Source: Cryobacterium algoritolerans
Lineage (GTDB): Bacteria; Actinomycetota; Actinomycetes; Actinomycetales; Microbacteriaceae
NCBI RefSeq assembly: GCF_004402785.1
Contig: NZ_SOFP01000008.1
Span: 1-49,484 of the forward strand
Length of the DNA: 49,484 bases
Direction: 5' to 3'
The position numbers were made by a program, and so were the translations under genes. Under the pieces are notes generated by a model. That model was given only the letters and a program-made list of their open reading frames with translations, made no database searches and was not told the DNA's origin. Shown here in pieces: positions 1 through 9,405 of the stretch (the stretch's first letter is position 1; every line of letters begins with the position of its first letter).

Positions 1-122
1 ACGAGGCGATGGCCATGATCGTGCGCGGCTTCATCGAACCGATCGCCCGGGAACTCCCCATGGAGTATGCCCTCGAACTCAACAAGCTCATTGAAATGGG
101 CATGGAAGGATCCGTCGGCTAA
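1..122 (+). CDS. sufB: SufB, C-terminal end (partial)
   Basis: This is the last 39 codons of a reading frame that enters from the left edge and stops with TAA at 120-122. The peptide contains [20 protein letters not shown], which matches the conserved C-terminus of SufB, the scaffold subunit of the SufBCD Fe-S assembly complex. The sufD start codon follows with no gap, as in actinobacterial suf operons. Only the tail is visible, so nothing can be said about the cluster-binding core. The call rests on the C-terminal pattern and on the three suf genes downstream. Confidence 0.9.
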   Translation, partial: EAMAMIVRGFIEPIARELPMEYALELNKLIEMGMEGSVG

Positions 123-1373
123 ATGTCCGTCGCCCCCACACCTACACACGTCCCACCCACTCAAGAATCGGCAGTGACCCCCACGGTGCCTACAACCGAA
201 GCAATGCCCACCGAAGACCAGCACGGAATCAAGGAACACTCGGACGGGCGGTTCGGTTTCGTACCGGTGCAGACCCGATCCGACCGATTCAAGAGCGTCA
301 ACGTCACGGACTTCGCGCCGGTGACCGGGCGCGAAGCAGTCTGGAAATTCTCCCCGGTTGCCAAGTTCACGGACCTCACGGCCGGCGTACTCGACGGCTC
401 CACCTACCAGGTGGAATCCGCCCCGACCGCTGACATCACCGTCGGCTGGGTCGACCGGGACGACTCCCGGATCGGCTCCGCCGGAGCCCCGGAGGAACGC
501 GCCGCAGCAAACGCCTGGACCAGTTTCGACCAGGCACTCGCGATCACCGTGAGCGGCGAGGAGGCGAAGGAGATCACGGTCACCCGTGCCGACCTCGGCT
601 CCGCACCGCGCGGAGCCCACACGATCATCGAAGCGAAGCCGTTCAGCCGGGCCGTGGTCATCCTCGAGAACATCGGGGATGCGCGCCTCACCGAGAACGT
701 CGAGATTGTCCTCGGCGAATCCGCGAACCTCACCGTGGTGACCCTCCAGGAATGGAACGACGGCGCAGTGCACCTCGCGAACCACTTCGCGTCGGTCGGA
801 CGCGACGCGCGCCTCAAGCACATCGTGGTTTCGCTCGGCGGCAGCATCGTGCGCGTCAACCCGTCCGTGCGCCTGGCCGGACCGGGTTCTGACACGGAAC
901 TCCTCGGCCTCTACTTCGCCGATGCCGGGCAGCACCTCGAACAGCAGGTCTATGTCAACCACGACGCGCCGAACAGCCGCAGCCGGGTGACCTATAAGGG
1001 CGCGTTGCAGGGCAAGGGCGCACGCACGGTCTGGATCGGCGACGTACTGATCGGCCGGAAGGCGGCCGGCACCGACAGCTACGAGCAGAACCGGAACCTC
1101 GTGCTCACCGAAGGAACCCGCGCCGACTCGATCCCGAACTTGGAGATCGAGACCGGCGACATCAAGGGTGCCGGCCATGCCAGCGCGACCGGCCGCTTCG
1201 ACGACGAGCAACTCTTCTATCTGCAGTCCCGAGGCATCACCGAAGAGGAGGCCCGCCGGCTCGTCGTGCGCGGCTTCCTCAGCGAAATCGTGCAGCACAT
1301 CGGGTCCAAACCACTCGAGGACCGGCTCCAGGCAGCGATCGAAGCGGAACTCCGCGGAACAGAGGAAAAGTAA
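123..1373 (+). CDS. sufD: Fe-S cluster assembly protein SufD
   Basis: This 416-residue protein is SufD, which pairs with SufB and SufC in the SufBCD scaffold that builds Fe-S clusters in the cytoplasm. The C-terminal half carries the SufB/SufD beta-helix core and the family-typical stretch GDIKGAGHASATGRFDDEQL, followed by LFYLQSRGITEEEARRLVV near residues 365-385. The first 40 residues are low-complexity and variable, as usual for actinobacterial SufD. The ATG abuts the sufB stop, so translation is probably coupled. The Rieske gene starts two bases after its stop, placing it inside one operon. Confidence 0.95.
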   Translation: MSVAPTPTHVPPTQESAVTPTVPTTEAMPTEDQHGIKEHSDGRFGFVPVQTRSDRFKSVNVTDFAPVTGREAVWKFSPVAKFTDLTAGVLDGSTYQVESAPTADITVGWVDRDDSRIGSAGAPEERAAANAWTSFDQALAITVSGEEAKEITVTRADLGSAPRGAHTIIEAKPFSRAVVILENIGDARLTENVEIVLGESANLTVVTLQEWNDGAVHLANHFASVGRDARLKHIVVSLGGSIVRVNPSVRLAGPGSDTELLGLYFADAGQHLEQQVYVNHDAPNSRSRVTYKGALQGKGARTVWIGDVLIGRKAAGTDSYEQNRNLVLTEGTRADSIPNLEIETGDIKGAGHASATGRFDDEQLFYLQSRGITEEEARRLVVRGFLSEIVQHIGSKPLEDRLQAAIEAELRGTEEK

Positions 1374-1375
1374 CC

Positions 1376-1702
1376 ATGGCGTCCACAAAAATCTGCGCGT
1401 TCGACGAGCTCGAACCGAATGAGGCCGTCAAGGTCGAAATCGACGGGGTGCCCATCGTGGTTGTCCGCGACGCAGCCGGCGACGTGTTCGCCATCGGCGA
1501 CACCTGCACCCACGGGGACATCTCTCTGTCCGAGGGGTTCGTCGAAGACGACACCGTCGAATGCTGGGCCCACGGTTCAAAGTTCTCCCTGAAGACAGGC
1601 AAACCCCTGAACCTCCCGGCATACGAGCCGGTACCCGTCTTCAAGGTCGCGTTGATCGACGGTGACGTCTACATCGACCCTTCCGTCATCGTGCCGGTCT
1701 GA
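1376..1702 (+). CDS. Rieske [2Fe-2S] ferredoxin of the suf operon
   Basis: This 108-residue protein is a small Rieske ferredoxin. It shows the two cluster-binding boxes CTHGDISL (Cys and His near residues 43 and 45) and CWAHGSKFSLKTG (Cys and His near 62 and 65). Size and motifs match the ferredoxin subunit of non-heme iron oxygenases, but actinobacterial suf operons regularly carry this gene between sufD and sufC. There it probably serves Fe-S assembly or electron supply, which is inferred from position. It begins two bases after sufD. Its stop codon merges into a tandem repeat that separates it from sufC. Confidence 0.93.
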   Translation: MASTKICAFDELEPNEAVKVEIDGVPIVVVRDAAGDVFAIGDTCTHGDISLSEGFVEDDTVECWAHGSKFSLKTGKPLNLPAYEPVPVFKVALIDGDVYIDPSVIVPV

Positions 1703-1764
1703 TCTGGCTGACATCCGATCTGGCTGACATCCGATCTGGCTGACATCCGATCTGGTCGACATCC
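1701..1764. repeat. 16-bp tandem repeat, four copies, starting in the Rieske stop codon
   Basis: Three identical copies of gatctggctgacatcc (1701-1716, 1717-1732, 1733-1748) are followed by one copy with two changes (gatctggtcgacatcc, 1749-1764). The first copy starts on the second base of the Rieske TGA. The array fills about half of the 131-base gap between the Rieske gene and sufC in an operon whose other gaps are 0-4 bases. The unit is not a multiple of three and encodes nothing obvious. Confidence 0.95.
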
Positions 1765-1833
1765 GACCCACTGGCCGCACAGCCACCCAACGTCCCGGCG
1801 CCAGCGCCGGAAAATGAAAGAGATAGCGAATCT

Positions 1834-2598
1834 ATGTCCGTTCTTGAGATCAAAGACCTGCACGTCAGTGTCGAGACCGACCAGGGCACCAAGCAGATCC
1901 TGCACGGGGTGAACCTGACCATCAACGAGGGCGAGATCCACGCCATCATGGGCCCCAACGGCTCCGGCAAGTCCACCCTCGCCTATACGATCGCGGGCCA
2001 CCCCAAGTACACCGTCGACAGCGGTTCGATCCTGCTCGATGGCGAAGAGGTCACCACGATGACCGTGGACCAGCGCGCCCGCGCCGGGCTGTTCCTGGCC
2101 ATGCAGTACCCGGTCGAGATCCCCGGCGTGACCGTGACGAACTTCCTCCGCACCGCCAAGACCGCGATCGATGGAGTCGCGCCGCCCATCCGCACCTGGA
2201 TCAAGGAGGTGCGCGACTCCATGAAGCAGCTCCGGATGGACAAGAGCTTCGCCGAGCGCAACGTGAACGAGGGCTTCTCGGGCGGAGAGAAGAAGCGCAA
2301 CGAGATCCTCCAGCTCGAACTGCTGAGGCCCCGGTTCGCCGTGCTCGACGAGACCGACTCCGGCCTCGACGTCGACGCGCTCAAGATCGTGTCGGAGGGC
2401 GTCAACCGGGCCAAGGAGAACACCGGCCTGGGTCTGCTCCTGATCACCCACTACACCCGCATCCTGCGCTACATCACGCCGGACTTCGTGCACGTCTTCG
2501 TCGACGGACGGATCGCCGAACAGGGTGGCCCCGAGCTCGCCGACCGGCTCGAAGACGAGGGCTACGATCGCTTTCTGACCGAATCGAACGTAGGCTAA
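1834..2598 (+). CDS. sufC: Fe-S cluster assembly ATPase SufC
   Basis: This 254-residue ABC-type ATPase is SufC, the cytosolic motor of the SufBCD complex. Walker A is GPNGSGKSTLAY (residues 34-45). The SufC-specific signature region reads NEGFSGGEKKRNEILQL, and Walker B is FAVLDETDSGLDVDAL. The DETDSGLD form is diagnostic of SufC rather than a transporter ATPase. The start ATG is preceded by an A/G-rich stretch (gaaagaga). It lies 131 bases after the Rieske gene and 4 bases before the DUF59 gene, so the last two genes are tightly coupled. Confidence 0.96.
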   Translation: MSVLEIKDLHVSVETDQGTKQILHGVNLTINEGEIHAIMGPNGSGKSTLAYTIAGHPKYTVDSGSILLDGEEVTTMTVDQRARAGLFLAMQYPVEIPGVTVTNFLRTAKTAIDGVAPPIRTWIKEVRDSMKQLRMDKSFAERNVNEGFSGGEKKRNEILQLELLRPRFAVLDETDSGLDVDALKIVSEGVNRAKENTGLGLLLITHYTRILRYITPDFVHVFVDGRIAEQGGPELADRLEDEGYDRFLTESNVG

Positions 2599-2602
2599 AA
2601 GC

Positions 2603-2932
2603 ATGGTTTCATCGCTGACACCGGCAAGATTCGACGAAATCGAAGAAGCGCTCAAAGATGTCATGGATCCCGAACTGGGCATCAATGTCGTCGACCTCGG
2701 CCTGATCTACGACCTGGGCTGGGACGACGAGAACGACGCCCTGATCATCCACATGACCCTGACGTCCGCGGGCTGCCCGCTGACCGATGTGCTCGAGGAG
2801 CAGACTGCGGAGGCCTTGGACGGCGTCGTCGACCAGTTCCGCATCAACTGGGTCTGGATGCCGCCGTGGGGTCCGGAGAAGATCACCGACGACGGGCGCG
2901 ACATGATGCGCGCCCTCGGCTTCTCGATCTAG
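2603..2932 (+). CDS. Metal-sulfur cluster assembly factor (DUF59/MIP18, SufT-like)
   Basis: This 109-residue protein belongs to the DUF59/MIP18 family. It shows DPELGINVVDLGLIYDL near residues 22-38 and TSAGCPLTD near 54-62, where the single Cys is the conserved reactive residue. Family members (SufT in Staphylococcus and mycobacteria) help Fe-S clusters reach apo-proteins under high demand. It is the last gene of the suf operon here, four bases after sufC. No sufS or sufU follows, so the cysteine desulfurase pair must be elsewhere on the chromosome. Confidence 0.92.
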   Translation: MVSSLTPARFDEIEEALKDVMDPELGINVVDLGLIYDLGWDDENDALIIHMTLTSAGCPLTDVLEEQTAEALDGVVDQFRINWVWMPPWGPEKITDDGRDMMRALGFSI

Positions 2933-3003
2933 CCGACTCTCTGGCACCGGCCGGCCACGAACCGACCGACGCCATCACGTTCCACCAGCGGATGCCCGCG
3001 CGG

Positions 3004-4082
3004 TCACACTCGCGTGGGCATCCGCTGTGTCGTCCGGTCGGCGAGGTAGCGCGCATCGCGGCCGATCCCGCCGATCAGACCACTGGTGAGGGCGTATTGA
3101 AACGGCAGGCCGAGGAGATAAAGTCCGGGTATGGCCGTCACGACGCCTCGCTCGTGAACCGGCCACCCCGCGCTGTCACACGGGAGATCGGGTACCCACC
3201 CGAAATCGGGGCTGTAGCCCGTCGCCCAGATGACCGTGGCGACACTCTGACCAGCCGCCGGGGCCTCGGGCGTGACCGGACGGCCGTTACGTACCGAGGA
3301 GAGCCTGGGGAGCCGCCGCACTCCGGCCGCGTTCACCTGCTTCGAGCCGACGCCGATCAGGGGGGCACCCCGGTCGTGGAACCCCGCGGCGACACGGCGC
3401 CCGATCGGCGTGCTTCTGGTCAGCACGGTGTTCACGAAACGCCAGTACAACCATCCGGCATGCCTCAGCAACACCGCGGGAATCTCGGGGGTCGGTCGCC
3501 CCGCGAGGAAGACGGGACGGTAGCGGCCAGCTCGATCGGAATCTGCGTGCCCGAGGCACCCGCCCCGACCACGATGACGGTGCCGTCCTTCGCCGACGAC
3601 GGGTTCCGGTACTCCGAAGAGTGCAGTTGGCGGATCTCCGGCGCGAGCCGACCGGCAAGGTCGGGCACGTTCGGACGGTCGTGCGCACCCGTCGCAACCA
3701 CGACACACCGGGCGGTGACGGTCCCGGTCTCGGTTTCGACGCGCCAGGTCTCACCATGGCGTTCAATGGCCCGGACGTTGCAGCCGAGCCGAAGTCGTTC
3801 GGCGACGTCCGCCGCAGCGACGACCAGATAGGCGGCCATTTCGTCTTTGGTGGGAAAGCTTCCTCGAGCATCGGGGAAGGGCAGTCCCGGCAGGCCATCG
3901 TGTTCGGACGGAGTGGACAGCCGGAGGGAATCCCAGCGCTCCCGCCACGACTGGCCCACCCGCTCCGCCCGCTCGAGCACGAGGAAATCGCGTGACCGCG
4001 TGGCGAGCTCGCGGGCCATTGCCAGGCCGGCCTGGCCCGCACCGATGATGCATACATTCGTTGATACTTCCGTCCTGGCCAC
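3004..4082 (-). pseudogene. Flavin-containing monooxygenase-like oxidoreductase, frameshifted
   Basis: Two minus-strand frames together give one flavoprotein of about 350 residues. The upstream part (4082 down to about 3515, GTG start after GGAG) has the FAD motif CIIGAGQAGLAMA, then LHSSEYRNPSSAKDGTV and a second dinucleotide motif VVVGAGASGTQIPIELAAT. The frame then shifts by one base near 3515-3525, and the protein continues in the other frame with FLAGRPTPEIPAVLLRHAGW and IWATGYSPDFGWVPDLP, ending at 3004. Restoring one missing base rejoins the two. The family (CzcO/FMO-like, NADPH- and FAD-dependent) hydroxylates small lipophilic or sulfur compounds; the substrate is unknown. It may be a real pseudogene or a sequencing error. 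A TetR gene lies divergently upstream. Confidence 0.82.
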
Positions 4083-4165
4083 CTGAGTCTCCGATCCTTC
4101 TCGACATTCGGTCCGATTAAGTGATTGGAGTACGCTTACATTGACTGGAAAGCTATGCTAATTAG
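4083..4165. promoter_or_regulatory. Divergent promoter region between FMO-like gene and TetR
   Basis: These 83 bases separate the divergent starts and must hold both promoters, and probably the TetR operator. A weak inverted pair TAAG/CTTA flanks ggagtacgct (4127-4136). The same ten bases recur upstream of the second TetR gene at 33436-33445. The operator assignment is inference. Confidence 0.4.
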
Positions 4166-4795
4166 ATGAGATCCAGCCCTGAAACACCGGCGACGCGGCG
4201 CACAAAGCAGAGCGAGGCCACGCGAGAGGTGATCGTTGAGGCTGCCGCGCGCCTCATGCTTGAACGCGGCTATATCCCCACCTCGATCGCCGCCATCGCG
4301 GAGAACGCCGGCGTCGCCGTGCAGACCATCTACAACTCCATCGGCGGCAAGGCCGACGTGCTCTCGGCTGTCCTCGATCGCTCCGCTGCCGGCCCCGATG
4401 CGCCGGCGCTTGTGCCGATCGTCATGCGGAACCGGGTGTCGGCAGCCGGGTCGGCGGCCGAGGTGGTCGGCATCCTCGCCGACTGGTTCGTCGAGGCCAA
4501 CGCCCGCACCGCGGGCGTGCACCGGGTGATCACCCAGGCCGCGGGCGTCGACCCGGAGGTGGCGAAGCTCGAACTGCGTCGGGCGGCGCAGCGTCTGCAC
4601 AACTACGGTGAGGCCGCATCCGCCCTGCGGACTTTGCGCGGACTTCGCTCGGGCCTGAGCGATCATGAGGCGGCCGCCGCGATCTGGGCGATCGGTCATC
4701 CGCAGGTCTACCGGTCGTTGGTCATCGACCTGGGCTGGTCTGTCCCGGCCTACCGGGAGTGGGTGCTCAAGACGCTCAGCGGATCACTGACTTAG
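4166..4795 (+). CDS. TetR/AcrR-family transcriptional regulator
   Basis: This 209-residue protein has an N-terminal TetR helix-turn-helix (about residues 15-60) with the typical IAAIAENAGVAVQTIYNSIG recognition region. A helical ligand-binding half follows with no recognisable subfamily mark. It sits divergently from the frameshifted monooxygenase, the usual layout for a local repressor. If the monooxygenase is dead, the regulator may control only itself or genes elsewhere. The ATG is chosen because the HTH starts about 10 residues in. No strong ribosome site is visible. The inducer is unknown. Confidence 0.88.
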   Translation: MRSSPETPATRRTKQSEATREVIVEAAARLMLERGYIPTSIAAIAENAGVAVQTIYNSIGGKADVLSAVLDRSAAGPDAPALVPIVMRNRVSAAGSAAEVVGILADWFVEANARTAGVHRVITQAAGVDPEVAKLELRRAAQRLHNYGEAASALRTLRGLRSGLSDHEAAAAIWAIGHPQVYRSLVIDLGWSVPAYREWVLKTLSGSLT

Positions 4796-4890
4796 CTCCC
4801 TGCGCGCGCGGACACGAGCGAGCAAATATACTTGATAGTTGGCCCGGTTGGGCCGGAGACTCCCACAACCCCCGTGAACGGACTATTGCT

Positions 4891-6489
<1,599 letters not shown>

Positions 6490-6508
6490 ACCACCGTCGA
6501 CGCGTTTC

Positions 6509-6578
6509 GGGCTCAACCTTCCGGGCTCAGTGTTCAGGGCTCAGTGTTCCGGGCTCCGTGTTCCGGGCTCAGCGCGGG
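6509..6578. repeat. 14-bp tandem repeat, five copies, overlapping the SURF1 stop codon
   Basis: Consecutive 14-bp units begin at 6509, 6523, 6537, 6551 and 6565. The best units read gggctcagtgttcc; the outer copies are diverged. The last unit contains the stop codon of the minus-strand SURF1 gene (6569-6571). The array fills most of the gap between the convergent ABC-F and SURF1 genes. No long hairpin is seen in it. Confidence 0.9.
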
Positions 6579-7411
6579 GAGTCGATCAGTTCGTCCTCGA
6601 CCTCAGCGTCGCTGCGCGGTTTCGCTGCCTGCCGCCTGGCCCGCTCGGTGGCCCTGGCGCGCTCCTGCGGGTCGTCGGCGTTGACCGACCGGAATTCCTG
6701 CCGAATCGACCAGCCGAGTCCGACGAACGCGAGCAGTGCGAAGACGAACCATTGGAAGGCGTAGGACAGATGCGGGCCCTCGTCCCGTACCGGCCGGGTG
6801 ACCGCCACCGGGCGTTCGCCCGGCGATGGGTCCTCCGACTTCATCAGGCCGTACGCGCCGGTGTACGTCGGGAGGTCGAGCCTGCCCTGCGCCTCGGTGA
6901 GGTTGATCGTGGCGATCTGATTCCCGAGCGCCGAGCGACCGGCCAGGGATGGTTCGCCGGCCTTCAGCCGGGCGACGACAGAAACCTCACCGTCGGGTGC
7001 CTCCGGGACCGACGCCGGTGCGTCCGGGGTCTCACCGGTGGGCAGCCAGCCGCGATCGACGATGAAGACCGTGCCGTCGTCGAGGCGAAGCGGCGTGAGC
7101 ACTTCGAAGCCGGGGTGGATGTTGAGTGGACGGTTCCGCACGATCAGTTGGTTGGCCTTCAGGTACGTTCCGGTCATGACGACAGGGAGCCATTTCTGGG
7201 ACTCGACGAAGGAGTGCCGTTCGGGCAGGGCCTCGGTCAGCGGGATCGGCTCGGAGTCGAAGTTGGCATCCACCTTGACGATCTCGGCGAGGGCCTCAGC
7301 GCGGCGGGCGAGTTGCCAGGTTCCGAGTCCCGCGCAGACCACCGCGAACAGGACGGTCACCGCGAGGTAGCCGGCCCAGCGCCGGGTGAACGCGAATTTC
7401 CAGCCGATCAC
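6569..7411 (-). CDS. SURF1-family cytochrome oxidase biogenesis protein
   Basis: This 280-residue protein has the SURF1 layout: one N-terminal membrane helix (YLAVTVLFAVVCAGLGTWQL, about 15-34), a large extracytoplasmic domain, and one C-terminal helix (FQWFVFALLAFVGLGW, about 226-241). Family marks include GTWQLARRAE after helix 1, DRGWLPTG near the middle and YAFQWFVFALL at the end. SURF1 helps insert heme a into cytochrome aa3 oxidase. The start is GTG, overlapping the stop of the upstream 75-residue gene by four bases, so the two are translationally coupled. Its 3' end lies in a 14-bp tandem repeat. Confidence 0.92.
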   Translation of the reverse strand: MIGWKFAFTRRWAGYLAVTVLFAVVCAGLGTWQLARRAEALAEIVKVDANFDSEPIPLTEALPERHSFVESQKWLPVVMTGTYLKANQLIVRNRPLNIHPGFEVLTPLRLDDGTVFIVDRGWLPTGETPDAPASVPEAPDGEVSVVARLKAGEPSLAGRSALGNQIATINLTEAQGRLDLPTYTGAYGLMKSEDPSPGERPVAVTRPVRDEGPHLSYAFQWFVFALLAFVGLGWSIRQEFRSVNADDPQERARATERARRQAAKPRSDAEVEDELIDSPR

Positions 7412-7635
7412 GCCTGGTCCTTTTCGGCAGACAGGGCGGAAACCGTGAGTGGGAAGTCGCGCGCCGCCAGGAAATCCCTGAGGTAGTCGACGTGGAGGTC
7501 GCAGGCGAGCCAGGTCTTGAACCGTTCACCCGTATGGATGCGCGGATTGCGCCAGTCCACTCGCCAGAGCGCATCCAACCGGCAACCGGCCCGGGAGCAG
7601 GTTGCCGAGTCGAGATCGGTGCCGAGACCGATCAT
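7408..7635 (-). CDS. Small conserved protein in the DUF3099-SURF1 operon
   Basis: This 75-residue protein has no function I can assign. It has three Cys (ATCSRAGC near residues 11-18, and LACDLHVDYLRDFL near 43-56), which could form a small metal site together with His49. It overlaps the DUF3099 gene upstream by four bases and SURF1 downstream by four bases, so it is a real, coupled gene. The context suggests a link to respiratory oxidase assembly, which is inference. Confidence 0.75.
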   Translation of the reverse strand: MIGLGTDLDSATCSRAGCRLDALWRVDWRNPRIHTGERFKTWLACDLHVDYLRDFLAARDFPLTVSALSAEKDQA

Positions 7636-7922
7636 TTCTGGTCTTTGTCGTCCGGCTTGCGGTAGACCTCGATCGCGCCGGGCCTAAGCACGGTGCCGGC
7701 GGGGGCGCCACCGTGCACGTTCGCCACGACGACGGCGAAGTAGGGAAGGACGATCGCCCCGGCGGCGCAGACCAGCAGCCACCAGTCGTGGACGAACAGC
7801 AAAAGCACGATGCAGACCATGCGGATGCCCATGGCCACCGAGTACTTGATCATCCTGGCGCGTCGCGCGGCCTCCGGTGACGGAGGTAAAGACGTGATCG
7901 ACTGCTGTTTCATGAATGCCAT
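7632..7922 (-). CDS. DUF3099 membrane protein
   Basis: This 96-residue protein matches DUF3099, an actinobacterial family of unknown function. The conserved core MIKYSVAMGIRMVCIVLLLF spans the first of two membrane helices (about 24-43), and WWLLVCAAGAIVLPYFAVVV forms the second (about 47-66). The C-terminus is polar. It is the first gene of a three-gene minus-strand unit (DUF3099, 75-residue protein, SURF1) with four-base overlaps. It is transcribed divergently from the FabG-like gene, with 128 bases between the starts. Confidence 0.88.
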   Translation of the reverse strand: MAFMKQQSITSLPPSPEAARRARMIKYSVAMGIRMVCIVLLLFVHDWWLLVCAAGAIVLPYFAVVVANVHGGAPAGTVLRPGAIEVYRKPDDKDQK

Positions 7923-8050
7923 CGCTCCGGTCAGCCGGCTGAATATTCGCCTAGTAAGTCTACGTCTCGCCGTCCGACGACGAGTACGTCCTAAACTGAA
8001 ATCTACGTGCGCGCGGCTGTTCGTTCGCTGGGAAAAGATAGGACCACCCC

Positions 8051-8761
8051 ATGACGATTGCCAGGACCGTTCTCGTGACCGGAGGAAACCGCGGAATCGG
8101 GTTTTCCATCGCCGAGGAATTCGTCAGGCAGGGCCACCGGGTGGCGGTGACCGCCCGCTCCGGCCAGGGACCTGAGGGCAGCCTGACCGTGCGCGCGGAC
8201 GTGACGGACGCGGCGTCGATCGACGCCGCGTTCATCGAGATCGAGGCCGCGCTCGGCCCGATCGAGGTCGTCATCGCCAACGCGGGCATCACTCGCGACA
8301 CCCTGCTGATGCGGATGACCGAGGACGACTTCACATCGGTGATCGACACCAACCTCAGCGGTGCATTCCGGGTGGTGAAAAGAGCGTCGAAGGGAATGCT
8401 CAAGGCTCGCTTCGGCCGGATCGTCCTGATCTCCAGTGTGGTCGGCCTGTACGGTTCAGCCGGTCAGGTCAACTACTCCGCTTCCAAGAGCGGCCTGATC
8501 GGGCTCGCCAGGTCGGTCACCCGGGAGCTCGGGGCCAGGGGGATCACCGCGAATGTCGTCGCGCCCGGTTTCATCGAGACCGACATGACCGCGCAACTGT
8601 CGGAGGCCCAGCAGGCCGACTACAGGAAGAGCATCCCGGCCGGCCGGTTCGCCACCCCCGGCGAGGTCGCCCGGGTAGTCACCTGGCTGGCCGGCGAAGA
8701 CGCCGCCTACATCTCCGGAGCGGTCATCCCCGTCGACGGCGGATTGGGCATGGGGCACTAA
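8051..8761 (+). CDS. fabG: 3-oxoacyl-ACP reductase, FabG/MabA-like SDR
   Basis: This 236-residue short-chain dehydrogenase has the NADPH-binding motif TGGNRGIGFSIAEEF (residues 11-25), the NAG motif ANAGITRDTLL, the catalytic Ser in ISSVVGLYG, and YSASK with the catalytic Tyr and Lys near residues 140-144. GFIETDMT near residue 180 is typical of FabG. The length fits actinobacterial FabG/MabA, which reduces 3-oxoacyl chains in fatty acid elongation, although general SDRs cannot be excluded. A purine-rich ribosome site (gggaaaagatagga) lies upstream. Its last four bases overlap the convergent serB stop. Confidence 0.85.
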   Translation: MTIARTVLVTGGNRGIGFSIAEEFVRQGHRVAVTARSGQGPEGSLTVRADVTDAASIDAAFIEIEAALGPIEVVIANAGITRDTLLMRMTEDDFTSVIDTNLSGAFRVVKRASKGMLKARFGRIVLISSVVGLYGSAGQVNYSASKSGLIGLARSVTRELGARGITANVVAPGFIETDMTAQLSEAQQADYRKSIPAGRFATPGEVARVVTWLAGEDAAYISGAVIPVDGGLGMGH

Positions 8762-9405
8762 CCGCGCAGGCCCAGCACGGGCAGCACCTGGCTGAGATCG
8801 CAGACGTCAATCGACAGGTCAGCCTGGGCACGCACCACGGGTCTGGCGTTGAAGGCGATGCCCAGGCCCGCCGCGTGCATCATCAGCAGGTCGTTCGCGC
8901 CGTCCCCGACGGCGACGGTCTGCCGAAGCGGCAGCGATTCCGCCGCGGCCCATTCGGTGAGTGCGGCGGCCTTGGCCCTGGCGTCGATGATCGGACCTAC
9001 CAGGCCGCCGGTCAGCCGGCCGTCGACGGCTTCAAGCCGGTTGGCCCGCCAGTGGTCGAGTCCGAACGCGACCGCGAGCGGGTCGAGGACCTCATGGAAG
9101 CCGCCCGACACCACGCCAACGCTGCAGCCGTGCGCGTGCAGGCCCGCGATCAGGTCGTGCACCCCCGGCGTCGGCCGGATCAACCGGCCGACCTCCGTAA
9201 AGACCCCGGTTGACAACCCGGCGAGGGTCTTCACCCGCGCCCGGAGGCTCTCGGCGAAGTCGATCTCCCCACGCATGGCCTGCTCGGTGACCTCCGCGAC
9301 GAGCGTCAGAGAACCGGCGGCATCCGCCAGCAACTCGATCACCTCGTTTTCGATGAGGGTGGAATCGGCATCAAGGACAACGAGGAATCTAGCGGGAACG
9401 GTCAC
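8758..9405 (-). CDS. serB: Phosphoserine phosphatase SerB
   Basis: This 215-residue HAD-superfamily phosphatase carries out the last step of serine synthesis, phosphoserine to serine. Motif I is [19 protein letters not shown] (Asp12 and Asp14), motif II is [11 protein letters not shown], and motif IV is [20 protein letters not shown]. The helical cap shows [15 protein letters not shown]. It lacks the N-terminal ACT domains found in some actinobacterial SerB proteins. The GTG start overlaps the glgC stop by four bases, so it is probably cotranscribed with glgC. Confidence 0.93.
   Translation of the reverse strand: MTVPARFLVVLDADSTLIENEVIELLADAAGSLTLVAEVTEQAMRGEIDFAESLRARVKTLAGLSTGVFTEVGRLIRPTPGVHDLIAGLHAHGCSVGVVSGGFHEVLDPLAVAFGLDHWRANRLEAVDGRLTGGLVGPIIDARAKAAALTEWAAAESLPLRQTVAVGDGANDLLMMHAAGLGIAFNARPVVRAQADLSIDVCDLSQVLPVLGLRG

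Noticed and set aside
1669..2685. Long minus-strand frame over sufC
   Set aside because: It is an antisense shadow of sufC, common at high GC, with no family pattern.
4759..4890. N-terminal extension of the ABC-F protein
   Set aside because: The extension overlaps the end of the TetR gene and is not ABC-like; GTG 4891 fits the domain start.
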